Part shown: one piece after another, positions 6,101 through 6,393 of the stretch | Position numbering within the stretch: the first letter of the stretch is position 1 | Layout of the letters: the number at the start of each line of letters is the position of its first letter | Assembly (NCBI GenBank): GCA_934467435.1 | Contig: CAKSLR010000073.1 | Location: forward strand, 1-6,393 | Reading direction: 5' to 3' | Origin: an uncultured Eubacteriales bacterium | GTDB lineage: Bacteria; Bacillota; Clostridia; Oscillospirales; CAG-272 | Length of the DNA stretch: 6,393 nt | Notes under the pieces: model-generated | Seen by the model: only the letters and a program-made list of their open reading frames with translations | Database searches by the model: none | Told to the model about the DNA's origin: nothing | Position numbers and translations under genes: made by a program

Positions 6101-6369
6101 CCTACATCATCGACCGTTATCTGAACTTTGCTTTCCTTAACGCGTATAACGATGGTGCCGAACCGGTTGAGCAGCTTCAGGGTTATGTCAAGACCATTAA
6201 CGTCGAGATTACCCGTAAGAGAAAGGAATTTGACCTTCCCGTTCTGGAGGATGGGGAAACGGTCGATGATTCCATTGAAACTTACCTGGAGTATCTGAAG
6301 AAACTCAGCCCGGAAGAATTGGCGAACTATTCTGAATACGTGCAAAATTACGTCAATGGTTTGAAATAA
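3115..6369 (+). CDS. Large secreted multidomain extracellular solute-binding protein (carbohydrate ABC-type)
   Basis: The protein has 1084 residues. An export signal occupies residues 1-30: basic MKKTRFTR, hydrophobic 9-29 and an AAA|D signal peptidase I-like site. A first beta-rich, galactose-binding-like region spans about 45-280. A second, opening with FRMEAEMPYR (298-307) in CBM6/CBM35 style and containing ETGLYTISV, runs to about 440. A helical segment (about 443-565) leads to a linker containing FFEAAGFEIASFFMSFVTDYNQMG. The C-terminal part (about 628-1050) resembles family 1 solute-binding proteins: RRVEVWLTTGRDQ, VAGGTILPSVLAKQGPDVYMGL, VINYAIRSAVLPVTEF, YGVPETVSFSMMFYRKDAL and PQTWDDLL. 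Such proteins capture oligosaccharides outside the cell for ABC permeases; the ligand here is unknown. Ordinary family members have about 400-550 residues, so more than half of this one is extra. There is no lipobox (C20 follows LLLL), which is odd for a Gram-positive binding protein. Permease genes probably follow, but only 24 bases remain. The start is set by AGGAGG 8 bases upstream. Confidence 0.9.
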   Translation: MKKTRFTRVTALCLALLLLCGTLSVSVAAADTAASGTGTGASTDMKETLNSSSYSDYDAKHPQTKGSDTVIIDAKDVYSYSDGSTVYYYDGAASSFYSLDEKGERVPVAIEDLAIAFGSYGDRDALLSPNSGTITWQVEIPSSGRYAMELEYYPLGESTSMIERMFYLDGKVPFSQARYLSLSKVWEYDYPRNADGNITFKVDINGNQLKPVSRTAAEWMHYSFTAADGFYQEPFEIYFDNEANKTGSTHTISLAATREAMALKSIRIYPYEGLPTYAEVLGSYRAAGYRAAALDSYFRMEAEMPYRVSDTSVYMANDRTSAITSPTSAGAQLLNVLGSNSYDTVGQWAAYRITVPETGLYTISVRCKQTALPGMYTSRAIRLAGGIYGDELAVPFKEAYNTRFNYNKSWQVITLGDGTNVFQFYFEKGVEYTMSLDVSLGTLAETIESVESSLNVINNCYLEILKLTGAEPDQYRDYKFSRVMPATIRNILREYKNLTRVSEELTELCGSKGSHVATLDKIAYLLHTMGTQEDKIAENLDDLKSYIGTLGTWLNNSKRQSLMMDYIVVNGSGETTYEAAMDVKLDGQFRADANFFEAAGFEIASFFMSFVTDYNQMGVTEILDTNRRVEVWLTTGRDQAGIWRNLIDSSFTSTEQGKGIAVDLKLVAGGTILPSVLAKQGPDVYMGLDSGSVINYAIRSAVLPVTEFVKRDPEVLNDFNEATLVPISMYNDIYGVPETVSFSMMFYRKDALVNLGLDVPQTWDDLLTAVPVLQSSNMEIGLSRDYNLFLYQRGGDRWKYEGRDYAGTKYADLMQDESFAKYFDYMEIGYDTNIALDAFKYMCRFYTDYSFPVTFDGANRFRTGEMPILIADAVSMYNQLTVFATEIRGLWMFANVPGTKRSDGTISSVAIAGVSAVVMMNGVEDPEASWRFMKWQIGSDVQSTYGNSMVSLIGPSAKYNTANMGALFKMSWTSEEYANLYAQFNNLATIPNYPGAYIIDRYLNFAFLNAYNDGAEPVEQLQGYVKTINVEITRKRKEFDLPVLEDGETVDDSIETYLEYLKKLSPEELANYSEYVQNYVNGLK

Positions 6370-6393
6370 CGGCAAACCGATCTCGCAAATCTT

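Noticed and set aside
4246..6375. A 709-codon open frame on the minus strand opposite the solute-binding protein gene
   Set aside because: Its translation shows no domain or signal and is rich in His, Val and Arg in the way antisense frames of GC-biased genes are. The plus-strand protein has clear family motifs throughout the same bases.

Overview
The window looks like a chromosomal segment from a Gram-positive member of the Clostridia, perhaps an Oscillospirales-type gut or anaerobic-community organism. The reasons are strong AGGAG-type ribosome binding sites, sigma-A promoters close to consensus, a stand-alone glutamyl-tRNA synthetase, and a very large modular extracellular solute-binding protein of a kind common in clostridial carbohydrate ABC systems. 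This placement is inference, because no rRNA or other phylogenetic marker is present. Genes are moderately GC-rich (34 G/C in the 60 bases 1261-1320 inside gltX). The main intergenic gap is clearly AT-rich (36 G/C in the 120 bases 2581-2700).

Layout: (1) 1-849, minus strand: the N-terminal 283 residues of a membrane sensor histidine kinase, cut by the window edge just after its phospho-accepting histidine. (2) 850-1004: a divergent promoter region with a perfect consensus promoter for the kinase and a near-consensus promoter for gltX. (3) 1005-2468, plus strand: gltX, complete, ending in a strong intrinsic terminator built on a perfect 30-base palindrome. (4) 2503-3114: about 610 bases without a convincing gene. 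It holds an AT-rich stretch with a cluster of odd-centred inverted repeats (2531-2685), a short TGACG repeat, a GC-rich block with mutually exclusive hairpins (2839-2914), a good promoter (2917-2945) and a structured leader of about 160 nt. (5) 3115-6369, plus strand: a 1084-residue secreted protein with two carbohydrate-binding-like beta-sandwich domains, a helical linker and a C-terminal family 1 type solute-binding domain. Only 24 bases follow its stop codon.

The three genes do not form an obvious pathway. gltX supplies charged tRNA and appears to be a single-gene unit with its own promoter and terminator. The kinase is divergent from it, and its partner response regulator is not in view. 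The solute-binding protein starts a new transcription unit and probably precedes ABC permease genes outside the window. No CRISPR array, mobile element, tRNA or rRNA was seen. I found no clearly new biological system; the least explained part is the intergenic region 2503-3114.
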